From Streptomyces sp. DH24 (GTDB taxonomy: Bacteria; Actinomycetota; Actinomycetes; Streptomycetales; Streptomycetaceae), in NCBI RefSeq assembly GCF_029813775.1, contig NZ_JARVKW010000050.1, positions 1 through 50,377 on the forward strand: DNA of 50,377 nucleotides, read 5' to 3'. The first letter of the stretch is position 1. Each line of letters opens with the position of its first letter. This document shows positions 32,635-39,977 of this stretch, in pieces. Under the pieces are notes generated by a model. The model was not told the origin of the DNA. It did no database searches and saw only the letters and a list, made by a program, of their open reading frames with translations. The translations under genes were made by a program, and so were the position numbers.

Positions 32635-34791
32635 TTGGGACGCAACACGCGCAGACGCCCGACCGGCGCACGACGCGCGACCTCCGCAGCCATCGCCCTG
32701 ATCCTGGGCGGCGGTGGCCTGGTGGCGGTCAACGTGTACGCCTCCGCCACCGAGGCCGGTCCGGACGGCACCGGCGCGTCGTCCGCCTGGCCGACCGGCG
32801 CCGCCACGATCGACTGCCCCGACGTCGGCAGCCGCCTGACGGAGGTTCCGGAGCAGGCGAAGGGCGACGTCGACGGTGAACTCGCCGCGCTCGACGAACA
32901 GATCGCCGACGCCTACAAGAAACTCCAGGACGCCGCCGGGGCCGCGCGGCAGGACGGCGGCGCCGCCGCGGACCCCGACGGCACGATCGTCCAGCCGCTG
33001 GAGAAGCGGCGCGCCGGGACCATCGAGCGCATCGCCGCGGCCATCGACCGGGTGGGCGACCGGCCGCAGGGCCTGGACGCGCTCGCCGACTGCTCCCTGC
33101 GCGGCGCCGAACCCGCCGGCGAGGCGGGCCAGGACGTCCGGGACGCGGTCGGCGACGGTCAGGGCGACGAGGGCGACCAGGGCGATCAGGCCGGCGAGGA
33201 AGGCGGCGGCGAAGCCGGACAGCCGCCCGACAACGGCGGCCAGGCCGGCAACGGGCCCGTCGCGGCGGACTACGCGGACATCACCACCGTCCAGCCCGGC
33301 GCGGCGGCCCAGGGCGGCCAGGAGCAGGACGCCTCCCGCGGCACGTTCAGCACCGAGTGCGGCGTGAACGCGAACGGCCTGTTCAACTCGGACAACGTCA
33401 TCGCCGCCCCGGGCGTCAGCAACGGCGCCCACCACTTCCACGACTACATCGGCAACCAGGCCACCAACGCCTTCTCCGACGACGAGCAACTCGTCGGCGC
33501 CGACACCAGCTGCGCCGACGAGGGCGACAAGTCCGCCTACTACTGGCCCGTGCTGCGACTGCAGAACGGCAAGCAGGAGCAGGACGCCGCCGCACCCGGT
33601 GGCGGCATCGAGGGCAACGCCGGCGAGATCGTCACCCCGGAGGACGTGACGCTCACCTTCGTCGGCAGCCCGCGCGGCGAGGTCACGGCCATGCCCCGGC
33701 TGCTGCGCATCATCACCGGCGACGCCAAGGCGTTCGTCAACGGCACGGCCAACGCCAACGCCTCCTGGAGCTGCACCGGGTTCGAGGACCGGCAGCTGAA
33801 GGACAAGTACCCGCTGTGCCCGGACGGCAGCGACGTGGTGCGCACCTTCCGCTTCCAGAGCTGCTGGGACGGCCGGAACATCGACAGCGCCAACCACCGC
33901 ACCCACGTGGCGTTCGCCGCCGCCGACGGCACCTGCCCCGAGGGGTTCCGGGCGATTCCGCAGCTGGTGCAGCGGATCGTGTACGACGTGGACCGGCCCA
34001 GCGTCGAGGACGGCGGCCGTACGACGCCGCTGTTCGCGGTGGACTCCTTCCCGGAACAGTTGCACAAGCCGGTGACCGACCACGGTGACTTCATCAACGT
34101 CTTCGACGAAAACCTGATGCGGGAGATGGTCGACTGCATCAACGAGGGCCGCGAGTGCGGTCCGGACGCCGCCCCTCAGGAACCCGGCGACGGAGCGGGC
34201 GAGGAGTCCCCGGAGCCGACGGAGGAGCCCGGCGAGCCCACCGACACGCCGACCACCGCCCCCGAGAGCCCGACGGCCGCCCCCGAGGCACCGCAGGACG
34301 GCAACGGCGACGAGGGCGGCGAGGACCAGGGAGGCGGCACGGATCAGGGAGAGGGCAAGGACCAAGGGAACGGCAAGGAGGAGCAGGGCGACGAGGCCGG
34401 TCAGGAGGACGGGGCCGGTCAGGACGGCGGGCAGGGCGGCGGTGACGCCGGTGAGCAGACCGCCGGGCCCGCCGAACGGTCCGACCTCACCCGCGCTCCC
34501 GGGGCCACGGCCGACCCGGTGAGGCCGACCGGTGACGCCGTGCCCCGCGCGGTCACCACCGCGCCGGACCCCGCCCGGTCCGGGACCACCGGTGACAACG
34601 GCGGCGAAGCCGCGGCGTCCGCGCCGGCGGGCGGCGTGACCTCCTCGGCCCCCGCGCGGACCGCACCGCAGGCGCAGGGCGGGCTCGCCGACACGGGCGC
34701 CGGGCTCGGCCTGTGGCCGGCGGCGGCCGGGGGCGTCCTGCTGGCCGCGGGCTGTGTCCTGCTCGTGCGGACCAGGCGCCGCGCGATGTGA
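32635..34791 (+). CDS. DUF1996 surface protein with LAxTG sorting signal
   Basis: A 718-residue secreted protein. TTG 32635 follows GGAG. A signal peptide covers about residues 1-40 (TSAAIALILGGGGLVAVNVY). A charged, Gln/Gly/Asp-rich linker follows, then the DUF1996 domain (about residues 235-500) with GAHHFHDYIGNQATNAFS, DKSAYYWPVLRLQNG and NHRTHVAFAAADGTCPEGF. Then comes a 180-residue Glu/Pro/Gly/Gln-rich stalk. LADTG at 684-688, a hydrophobic segment and RTRRRAM form a sortase signal. LAxTG is recognised by class E sortases in Streptomyces, so the protein should be anchored to peptidoglycan. DUF1996 itself has no firmly known role. Confidence 0.9.
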   Translation: MGRNTRRRPTGARRATSAAIALILGGGGLVAVNVYASATEAGPDGTGASSAWPTGAATIDCPDVGSRLTEVPEQAKGDVDGELAALDEQIADAYKKLQDAAGAARQDGGAAADPDGTIVQPLEKRRAGTIERIAAAIDRVGDRPQGLDALADCSLRGAEPAGEAGQDVRDAVGDGQGDEGDQGDQAGEEGGGEAGQPPDNGGQAGNGPVAADYADITTVQPGAAAQGGQEQDASRGTFSTECGVNANGLFNSDNVIAAPGVSNGAHHFHDYIGNQATNAFSDDEQLVGADTSCADEGDKSAYYWPVLRLQNGKQEQDAAAPGGGIEGNAGEIVTPEDVTLTFVGSPRGEVTAMPRLLRIITGDAKAFVNGTANANASWSCTGFEDRQLKDKYPLCPDGSDVVRTFRFQSCWDGRNIDSANHRTHVAFAAADGTCPEGFRAIPQLVQRIVYDVDRPSVEDGGRTTPLFAVDSFPEQLHKPVTDHGDFINVFDENLMREMVDCINEGRECGPDAAPQEPGDGAGEESPEPTEEPGEPTDTPTTAPESPTAAPEAPQDGNGDEGGEDQGGGTDQGEGKDQGNGKEEQGDEAGQEDGAGQDGGQGGGDAGEQTAGPAERSDLTRAPGATADPVRPTGDAVPRAVTTAPDPARSGTTGDNGGEAAASAPAGGVTSSAPARTAPQAQGGLADTGAGLGLWPAAAGGVLLAAGCVLLVRTRRRAM

Positions 34792-34820
34792 CGCCGGTCC
34801 GTGTTTCAACCGCGCCGCAC

Positions 34821-34856
34821 GGTGCACCCGGACGGCAGTTCCGGAACGGGTGCACC
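34821..34856 (+). terminator. Hairpin after the DUF1996 gene
   Basis: GGTGCACCCG (34821-34830) and its complement (34847-34856) with a 16-nt loop, 29 bases after the stop. Confidence 0.6.
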
Positions 34857-34903
34857 CGGACCGCGACGACCGTATCGCCCAACGCAGGTCGAGGTGAGTG
34901 ACT

Positions 34904-35077
34904 GTGGCACGGGAGAAGAAGAGCAAGGCCAAGATGGATCAGCTCAAGGGCAAGGGCAAGGAGGCCGTCGGCCGCGCGACGGGTGACGAGCGGCTGGAGA
35001 CCGAGGGTCGCACCGACCAGATGAAGGGCGACGCCCGACAGGCCAAGGAGAAGGCCAAGGACGCGTTCCGGCACTGA
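34904..35077 (+). CDS. CsbD-like general stress protein
   Basis: A 57-residue, highly charged helical protein: KMDQLKGKGKEAVGRATGDE, then TDQMKGDARQAKEKAKDAFR. This is the CsbD family pattern. GTG 34904 is preceded by a GAGGTGAG site. CsbD proteins are abundant under stress or sigma-B-type control; their molecular role is not known. A perfect 16-bp terminator follows. Confidence 0.9.
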   Translation: MAREKKSKAKMDQLKGKGKEAVGRATGDERLETEGRTDQMKGDARQAKEKAKDAFRH

Positions 35078-35090
35078 CTCCGGCTCACCC

Positions 35091-35126
35091 GGCGAGGGGC
35101 CCGTCCACGCGGACGGGCCCCTCGCC
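35091..35126 (+). terminator. Perfect 16-bp terminator after csbD
   Basis: GGCGAGGGGCCCGTCC (35091-35106) pairs exactly with 35111-35126 around the loop ACGC, 13 bases after the stop. Confidence 0.88.
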
Positions 35127-35211
35127 CTTGCCGTGACGAACGCGCCAACGGCGGCGTGAAAGTGGCGCGATCGAATGTTGCGGTTGAGTTTCGGAGCGCG
35201 CAGCCTGACTG

Positions 35212-35225
35212 CGGGAGCGCTCCCA
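35212..35225 (+). promoter_or_regulatory. CebR-type operator upstream of the LPMO gene
   Basis: CGGGAGCGCTCCCA matches 13 of 14 positions of the published CebR consensus TGGGAGCGCTCCCA. It lies 52 bases ahead of the LPMO start, where a repressor could block the promoter. CebR controls cellulose and cello-oligosaccharide utilisation in Streptomyces. Confidence 0.8.
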
Positions 35226-35277
35226 CGTTCAACATCCCCCCATCCACGAAAGACCCAAAGATCCGAAAGAGGAGATC

Positions 35278-35964
35278 ATGTCTTGTCATGCGCATGATCA
35301 AGTGCGCGGCGATCGTGGCCCCCGCACCCGGCTCGCCCTGCTCCTGAGCGCGCTCACCGCACTGCTCGTCGCCCTCGTGCCCTGGAGCGGTACCGCCGTC
35401 GCCCACGGCTCGGTCATCGACCCGGCGTCCCGCAACTACGGCTGCTGGCTCCGCTGGGGCAGCGACTTCCAGAACCCCGCCATGGCACAGCAGGACCCCA
35501 TGTGCTGGCAGGCATGGCAGGACAACCCCAACGCCATGTGGAACTGGAACGGCCTGTACCGCAACGGCTCCGGGGGCAACTTCCAGTCGGTCGTCCCCAA
35601 CGGCCAGCTGTGCAGCGGCGGCCGGACCGAGGGCGGCCGGTACAACTCCCTGGACGCCGTGGGCCCGTGGAAGACCACGGACGTCGGCAGCAACTTCACC
35701 GTGAAGCTGCACGACCAGGCCAGCCACGGCGCCGACTACATCCAGGTGTACGTCACCCGGCAGGGCTTCGACCCCACCACCCAGCCGCTCACCTGGAACG
35801 ACCTCCAGCTGGTCGCCCGCACCGGCAAGTACGCCCCCAGCCAGAACTACGAGATCCCGGTGAGCACGTCCGGCTACAGCGGCCGCCACGTCGTGTACAC
35901 CATCTGGCAGGCGTCGCACATGGACCAGACGTACTTCCTGTGCAGTGACGTGAACTTCCGCTGA
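35278..35964 (+). CDS. Secreted AA10 lytic polysaccharide monooxygenase, single domain
   Basis: A 228-residue protein. Residues 1-42 form a signal peptide ending AVA, so the mature enzyme begins at His43 (HGSVIDPASRNYGCWLRWGS). His43 and His150 (in DQASHGADYIQVYVT) should form the copper histidine brace; aromatic residues near 219-220 (DQTYFLC) fit the axial position. Six Cys residues allow disulfides. There is no carbohydrate-binding module. The overall pattern is that of cellulose/chitin-acting single-domain Streptomyces LPMOs. The ATG follows AGAGGAG. The CebR-type operator upstream suggests induction by cellobiose and a role in oxidative cellulose cleavage. Confidence 0.95.
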   Translation: MSCHAHDQVRGDRGPRTRLALLLSALTALLVALVPWSGTAVAHGSVIDPASRNYGCWLRWGSDFQNPAMAQQDPMCWQAWQDNPNAMWNWNGLYRNGSGGNFQSVVPNGQLCSGGRTEGGRYNSLDAVGPWKTTDVGSNFTVKLHDQASHGADYIQVYVTRQGFDPTTQPLTWNDLQLVARTGKYAPSQNYEIPVSTSGYSGRHVVYTIWQASHMDQTYFLCSDVNFR

Positions 35965-36050
35965 TCCGGACCCGTTTGGAACCGTCCGGACCAGTCCGGA
36001 CCTGTTTGGAGCCGCCGGGAACCGTCGGGAACCGTCCCGGTCGGGACCGG
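35965..36050. repeat. Short imperfect repeats after the LPMO gene
   Basis: Recurring GGACC(C/T)GTTTGGA, GTCCGGACC and GGGAACCGTC words in tandem. No gene. Confidence 0.5.
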
Positions 36051-36110
36051 AGCGTGGTCATGGCCCCGGCCCCGGCCTCGTTTCCGGCACCGGTCTTGAG
36101 GTGGGCCGGC

Positions 36111-36141
36111 GCCCCGCCGGACGAGCCGCGTCCGGCGGGGC
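36111..36141. terminator. Hairpin between convergent LPMO and repeat-membrane-protein genes
   Basis: GCCCCGCCGGA (36111-36121) and its exact complement (36131-36141) with a 9-nt loop. A second GC palindrome, CCCTGGGCCCAGGG, is at 36160-36173. Confidence 0.65.
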
Positions 36142-36190
36142 ACCGGTGACGGGAGCACCCCCTGGGCCCAGGGCCCGGGGGCCGTGGTGG

Positions 36191-37327
36191 TCAGTCCGGC
36201 GCGACGGCCTGACCCGCCGCGCTCCGGGGCGCCGGCTGCCTGTCCGCCACCTGCACCATCAGCAGCAGGAGCAGTGCCGCCAGGGACGCCAGCGACGCGC
36301 ACACGGCGGTGAGTCCGGCGCTCCAGGGCGGGGCGAGCATGAGCTCCACCGCCCGGGTGAGCGTGGTCGACCTGACCCGGTCCTCCAGCAGGACCAGACC
36401 GGCCAGACCCGCCGGTACGACGGCGCCCGCCGCGAGCAGCGGGATGCTGGGCCGGAAGGCGACCAGCAGGGCCAGGACGACACACGCCGCGGACGCGGTC
36501 AGGGGCACGGCGTAGGAGAGGAAGGGCGCGCCGTCGCGGTGCAGCGGGAAGCAGGCCGCGGCACACACGAGCAGGGCCGCCGCGGCGAGCCAACTCGGCC
36601 AGAACAGGGGCCGGTCGGGCTGGTCGCCGGGTATTCGGGGCGACTGCTCCCGGGCGCGGACCCGAGCGGGCTTGCCCGTGGGCATGACGGGGGTGGAGCC
36701 GGGCGACAGTCCGCTGCTCGTGATCGTCTCCCGGACCGGGGCGGTCGAGGGGTCGGGCTGCCGGGTCGCCCCGCCCGTGTGCCGGCTCTGCTCCTCGGTG
36801 AGGCGCCCGATGAGTTCGACGAGCTCCTCGACCGGTCGGCCGGTCGCGGCGGCCCGGACGGCCTCCTCGCCGCAGTGCGGCTGCAGGGGCGCTCGGTGCA
36901 GCAGGGACATCAGACGTGTCACGTCCTCGACGTCACGGTTCTCGATCGCCGCGCGGATCGTCGCGTCCGCGCTGTCCGCGTCACGCGGCGGCCGGGTCAG
37001 CTCCGCCACCAGCCGGGCGACGTCCTCCACGGGACGGTCCACGGCGGCGGCCCGGAGTACCTCCACGACCGTCTGCGCGTACTCGGGCGACTCCTCCAGC
37101 AGGGTGACGAGGCGGACGACCTCGTCCAGGGGGCGGTCGCTGACGGCGGTGTGCACCAGATCGCCGACGGGATCGCGGCCTTCGCCCCCGGCCGGTGGGT
37201 GGTCCGGAGGGGCCACGGGGCCGTGGTGGGGCGGCGTGGCGAAGGTAAGCGGTTCGACGGGCGGCGGCGGTCCGGAGACGGCCGTCGCGATCGGATTCGA
37301 CGGAGATGTGTTGGGGCCGGTGGTCAT
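36191..37327 (-). CDS. Membrane protein with four internal helical repeats, function unknown
   Basis: A 378-residue protein. After a Pro-rich N-terminus, residues about 50-180 contain four related units of roughly 33-36 residues sharing the pattern A-x-x-R-P-(V/L)-(E/D)-(D/E)-(V/L)-x-(R/E)-L-(V/I). Examples are AVSDRPLDEVVRLVTLL, AAVDRPVEDVARLVAEL, AIENRDVEDVTRLMSLL and AATGRPVEELVELIGRL. A Ser/Thr/Pro linker leads to four hydrophobic helices (WLAAAALLVCAAACFPL to LTAVCASLASLAALLLLLMV) and a short tail. The repeats look like cytoplasmic protein-binding hairpins. GGAG lies six bases before the ATG at 37327. I cannot assign a function. Confidence 0.8.
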   Translation of the reverse strand: MTTGPNTSPSNPIATAVSGPPPPVEPLTFATPPHHGPVAPPDHPPAGGEGRDPVGDLVHTAVSDRPLDEVVRLVTLLEESPEYAQTVVEVLRAAAVDRPVEDVARLVAELTRPPRDADSADATIRAAIENRDVEDVTRLMSLLHRAPLQPHCGEEAVRAAATGRPVEELVELIGRLTEEQSRHTGGATRQPDPSTAPVRETITSSGLSPGSTPVMPTGKPARVRAREQSPRIPGDQPDRPLFWPSWLAAAALLVCAAACFPLHRDGAPFLSYAVPLTASAACVVLALLVAFRPSIPLLAAGAVVPAGLAGLVLLEDRVRSTTLTRAVELMLAPPWSAGLTAVCASLASLAALLLLLMVQVADRQPAPRSAAGQAVAPD

Positions 37328-37482
37328 TTGTGCTCCATGGGGAGTCGTGCGGCCGCCGCTCCTGCGCCCCCGACATGCGGCACGCGTGTTGCCTAGACCA
37401 TTCCTAGGCCCGCCCACCGCGGCCCGCCACCCGGGTGGCGCACGGGGGTGACACGCGCCGCCGCCCGAACCTCCGTGCCCCC

Positions 37483-37578
37483 GGCCGGAAGAGAGAGGAT
37501 CCGGCCCGCCCGCGGCAGTCGGCGGCCCCGGGCCGGAAGAGAGAGGGTTTGGCCCGCCCGCGGTAGTCGGCGGGCCCG
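37483..37578. repeat. Two tandem copies of a 48-bp repeat
   Basis: Copies at 37483-37530 and 37531-37578 both begin GGCCGGAAGAGAGAGG and continue with GGCCCGCCCGCGG then AGTCGGCGG, with a few substitutions. They lie between the repeat-membrane-protein gene and the stop of the protease gene. Confidence 0.8.
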
Positions 37579-37618
37579 GTGCTCGCGCTCCGCGGGCCCG
37601 CCGCCGTGCGGCCGTGCG

Positions 37619-38785
37619 TCAGGCCGTGTGGAGCCTCAGTCCGTACCGGTTGAGGATCTCGTTGACCGGCTGGAACCAGGTCTCGCCGCCGCCGCTGCAG
37701 TTGCCCCAGCCGCCGGAGGTGACGCCCTGCGCCTGGTCGCCGCTGATGAACGAGCCGCCCGAGTCGCCGGGTTCGGCGCAGACACTGGTCTTGGTCATCT
37801 GGTGCACCGCGCCCTGGCTGTAGTTGACCGTCTCGTTCTTGGCCAGGACCCTGCCGCAGTGCCAGTGGGTCGTCGAACCCGAACGGCAGATGGAGGCGCC
37901 GATGGGCGCTTCCGCCGAGCCGCGCACGAGCTGGTCGGGCACGGTGCCCCAGCCGAGCACGACCGGCACCGTCCACCAGCCGCTGCCGACGTTGACCCAG
38001 GCGTAGTCGTTGTCCGGGAACGAGGAGCCCTGGAAGTTGCCGATGTACGTCCGGTCCCAGCCGCTCACGCTCTGGCCGACCCCGCCGCAGTGGCCCGCGG
38101 TGACGAAGCCGCCGTGCACGGAGAAGCCGATGGAGCAGCGGACGTTCCCCGTGTAGTAGGGGTCGCCGCCGACGGTTCCGGCCGCGAACGTCCGGGGTGT
38201 CGCCGCCGTCTCCTTGACGGTGACCGGACCGGCCTCGCGGGCGCGCTCCAGGAACCGCCGCACGTCCGCGTCCTCGCGCTCGCCGCGCACGACACCGACC
38301 ACGACCGTGCCGGCCTTCGGGTCGACGTGCCAGCTGCTCACGCCGGCGGGCGCGGACAGCTTGTCGATGCGGGCCTTCGTCGCGTCGAGCTCCTCGGCGG
38401 TGTGCTCGGCGGTGCGCACGGTGACGCCGGCAGCGCGCAGCTCGCGGACGGCCGTGGGGGAGGCGTCGTCGGTGACGGCGACCGTCAGCCGGCCGGTGGC
38501 CGCGTCGAACCAGGAACCGCCGTAGGCGGCGCCGGCGGTGCGCCGTGCCTTCGGCTCCAGCGCGGTCGCCTTCTCCTCGGCGTCGAGCCGGGCCTCGGCC
38601 TGCGCCGGGGTCAGGCCCAGGTCGCGCTCCATGGCGGCGAGCAGACCGGCCGAGGCCCGCTGTTCGGTGGCGGAGGCGGCTTTGGAAGAGGTGCCGTCGG
38701 CGGTGGGGAGGGCCTGCGCGGCGGCCGTGCTGCCGAGCACGAACATCGCGGTCAGGGCCAGGACGGTACGTGGCATGCGTCTCAC
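37619..38785 (-). CDS. Secreted streptogrisin-type serine protease (S1 family) with pro-region
   Basis: A 388-residue preproprotease. Residues 1-25 form a signal peptide. Residues about 30-200 form an alpha-lytic-protease-type pro-region (ERDLGLTPAQAEARLDAEEK to LTVAVTDDASPTAVRELRAA). The mature enzyme starts near residue 205 (VGGDPYYTGNVRCSIGFSVH). The catalytic triad is His232 (FVTAGHCGG), Asp260 (DNDYAWV) and Ser342 (CAEPGDSGGSFISGD); Cys pairs match the family. It should be secreted and cut itself to maturity. The GTG at 38785 or ATG at 38776 follows an AAGGG site. A 14-bp palindrome upstream may be a LacI-type operator. Confidence 0.93.
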   Translation of the reverse strand: MRRMPRTVLALTAMFVLGSTAAAQALPTADGTSSKAASATEQRASAGLLAAMERDLGLTPAQAEARLDAEEKATALEPKARRTAGAAYGGSWFDAATGRLTVAVTDDASPTAVRELRAAGVTVRTAEHTAEELDATKARIDKLSAPAGVSSWHVDPKAGTVVVGVVRGEREDADVRRFLERAREAGPVTVKETAATPRTFAAGTVGGDPYYTGNVRCSIGFSVHGGFVTAGHCGGVGQSVSGWDRTYIGNFQGSSFPDNDYAWVNVGSGWWTVPVVLGWGTVPDQLVRGSAEAPIGASICRSGSTTHWHCGRVLAKNETVNYSQGAVHQMTKTSVCAEPGDSGGSFISGDQAQGVTSGGWGNCSGGGETWFQPVNEILNRYGLRLHTA

Positions 38786-38838
38786 GGGGAGTTGCCCTTC
38801 GTTGTTCCAGCGGAGGTGGGGGTGGAACGGCAGAACTC

Positions 38839-38852
38839 TGAGAGCGCTCTCA
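38839..38852 (-). promoter_or_regulatory. CebR-like palindrome upstream of the protease gene
   Basis: TGAGAGCGCTCTCA is a perfect 14-bp palindrome differing from the CebR consensus at two symmetric positions. It lies 53 bases upstream of the protease start, about the same distance as the LPMO operator. Confidence 0.5.
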
Positions 38853-39292
38853 ACGCGGAGTGTAGCTGTTGATCATGAGCAGGTCCATGCCAATTTTGGC
38901 TCACGTGTGACAGTCGGCCGACGTGGCGGAACGAGACCTCCGGCAGTCGCCCGGCGCTCCCGCCGCAGCCGGAACGCCGCCCCGTGAAGCGGACGGATAC
39001 GTATCCCGGGCCGGGGGGCCGGGGGGTCGGGGCCGGGGCGCCCCCGCCGTCCCTACGCATACGGATCTTCCTCGGAAACGGATGCGGAGCCGCCGCCCGT
39101 CCGAGACGCTCGGTCTGCCGCCCCGTGCCGGGAACGGAACAGGCACCCCCGGCCTGTGGCGAGCCCACCCGGGCCGCCGACCGGCACGCGAGGCGAGACC
39201 GCGCCGCGACCCCCTCGGGCGGCGCGGAACGGCGTGTGGCCGCCTTCGTCGGAGGAGGCGGCCGCACGCCGGTGGGTTGCGTACGGCTGGGA

Positions 39293-39420
39293 GTCGGGTG
39301 GGGGTGGACCGCGTGCGGCTGGCGGTCGGGTGGGGGTGGGTCGCGTGCGGCTGGCGGTCGGGTGGGGGTGGGTCGCGTGCGGCTGGCGGTCGGGTGGCGG
39401 TGGATCGGGTACGGCTGGCG
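39293..39420. repeat. Minisatellite: four tandem 32-bp units
   Basis: Units start at 39293, 39325, 39357 and 39389. Each reads GTCGGGTGGGGGTGG, then (A/G)(C/T)CGCGTGCGGCTGGCG, with small changes in the last copy. A partial unit precedes at about 39277. Confidence 0.92.
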
Positions 39421-39426
39421 GTCGTG

Positions 39427-39596
39427 TGCCGGTTGCGTCGTCGTACGGCACAGCCTCGCGCGCCGGTTGAGTAGTCGATCGGCACGGCTTCGCGTGCCCT
39501 TTGCGTCGTGGCTCGGTACGGCTTTGCGTGCCGGTTGCGTAGTCGTTCGGTACGCGCTCGCATGCCGGTTGCGTTGCCGCCTGGCTCGCGTGGGCG
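39427..39596. repeat. Second minisatellite: four to five degenerate 34-bp units
   Basis: Units start at 39427, 39461, 39495, 39529 and, weakly, 39563. The pattern is TGCCGGTTGCGTAGTCG followed by TTCGGTACGGCTTTGCG. It directly follows the 32-bp array. Confidence 0.85.
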
Positions 39597-39842
39597 GTTG
39601 GATGGCCGCTCGGCGACGCTCGCGCGCCCCGGCGGACGCGCCGTGTGCCGCCGTACACGGGAGGCCCGTCCGCCCTCGCCGGGGCAGCCCGGCCGATGGT
39701 GCGCGGTCGCCGCGTTACTAGGGATTTTCCCGTGCGTCGCGCCACAGACTTGCCGCGTGCCGCACCCGAGAGAGCCCGCGGAAGAACAGACGTGACCCGA
39801 GGCCGCGCCCACCCCATGCGTCCAGCCGCCGGGTCACCCAAG

Positions 39843-39874
39843 GGGCGGTCGCCTTCCCCCGGAGGCGACCGCCC
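39843..39874. terminator. Terminator-like hairpin upstream of the PKS
   Basis: GGGCGGTCGCCT (39843-39854) pairs with 39863-39874, loop of 8. A second 9-bp inverted repeat, TGCGCGTGA (39875-39883) and its complement (39899-39907), follows at once. Neither neighbour gene ends here. Confidence 0.55.
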
Positions 39875-39977
39875 TGCGCGTGACGTCTCTCCGTCGGTTC
39901 ACGCGCAGGCCCGGTCCGTGCCGCCGGACGACTCCACGGGACATCCCGCTCGGTAACCGCTGTCGAGGTGACTTGAG

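Larger units (their letters stand above)
38786..39977. other. 1.19-kb gene-free interval between protease and PKS
   Basis: The genes on either side run away from this interval. It contains, in order, a 14-bp palindrome (38839-38852), a GGATACGTATCC palindrome (38995-39006), two minisatellites (39293-39420 and 39427-39596) and two hairpins (39843-39907). Long open frames exist on both strands but are Arg/Pro/Thr-rich repeats without ribosome sites, and the 32-bp and 34-bp units are not multiples of three. I see no protein gene. Confidence 0.7.

Noticed and set aside
39293..39596. CRISPR-like array
   Set aside because: The units are contiguous with no spacers, and no cas genes are present.
38901..39841. 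Minus-strand frames reading Pro/Thr/Arg repeats (about 260-300 codons)
   Set aside because: They come from the 32-bp and 34-bp tandem repeats, whose lengths are not multiples of three, so every frame is read in turn. Composition is low-complexity and no start site is present.
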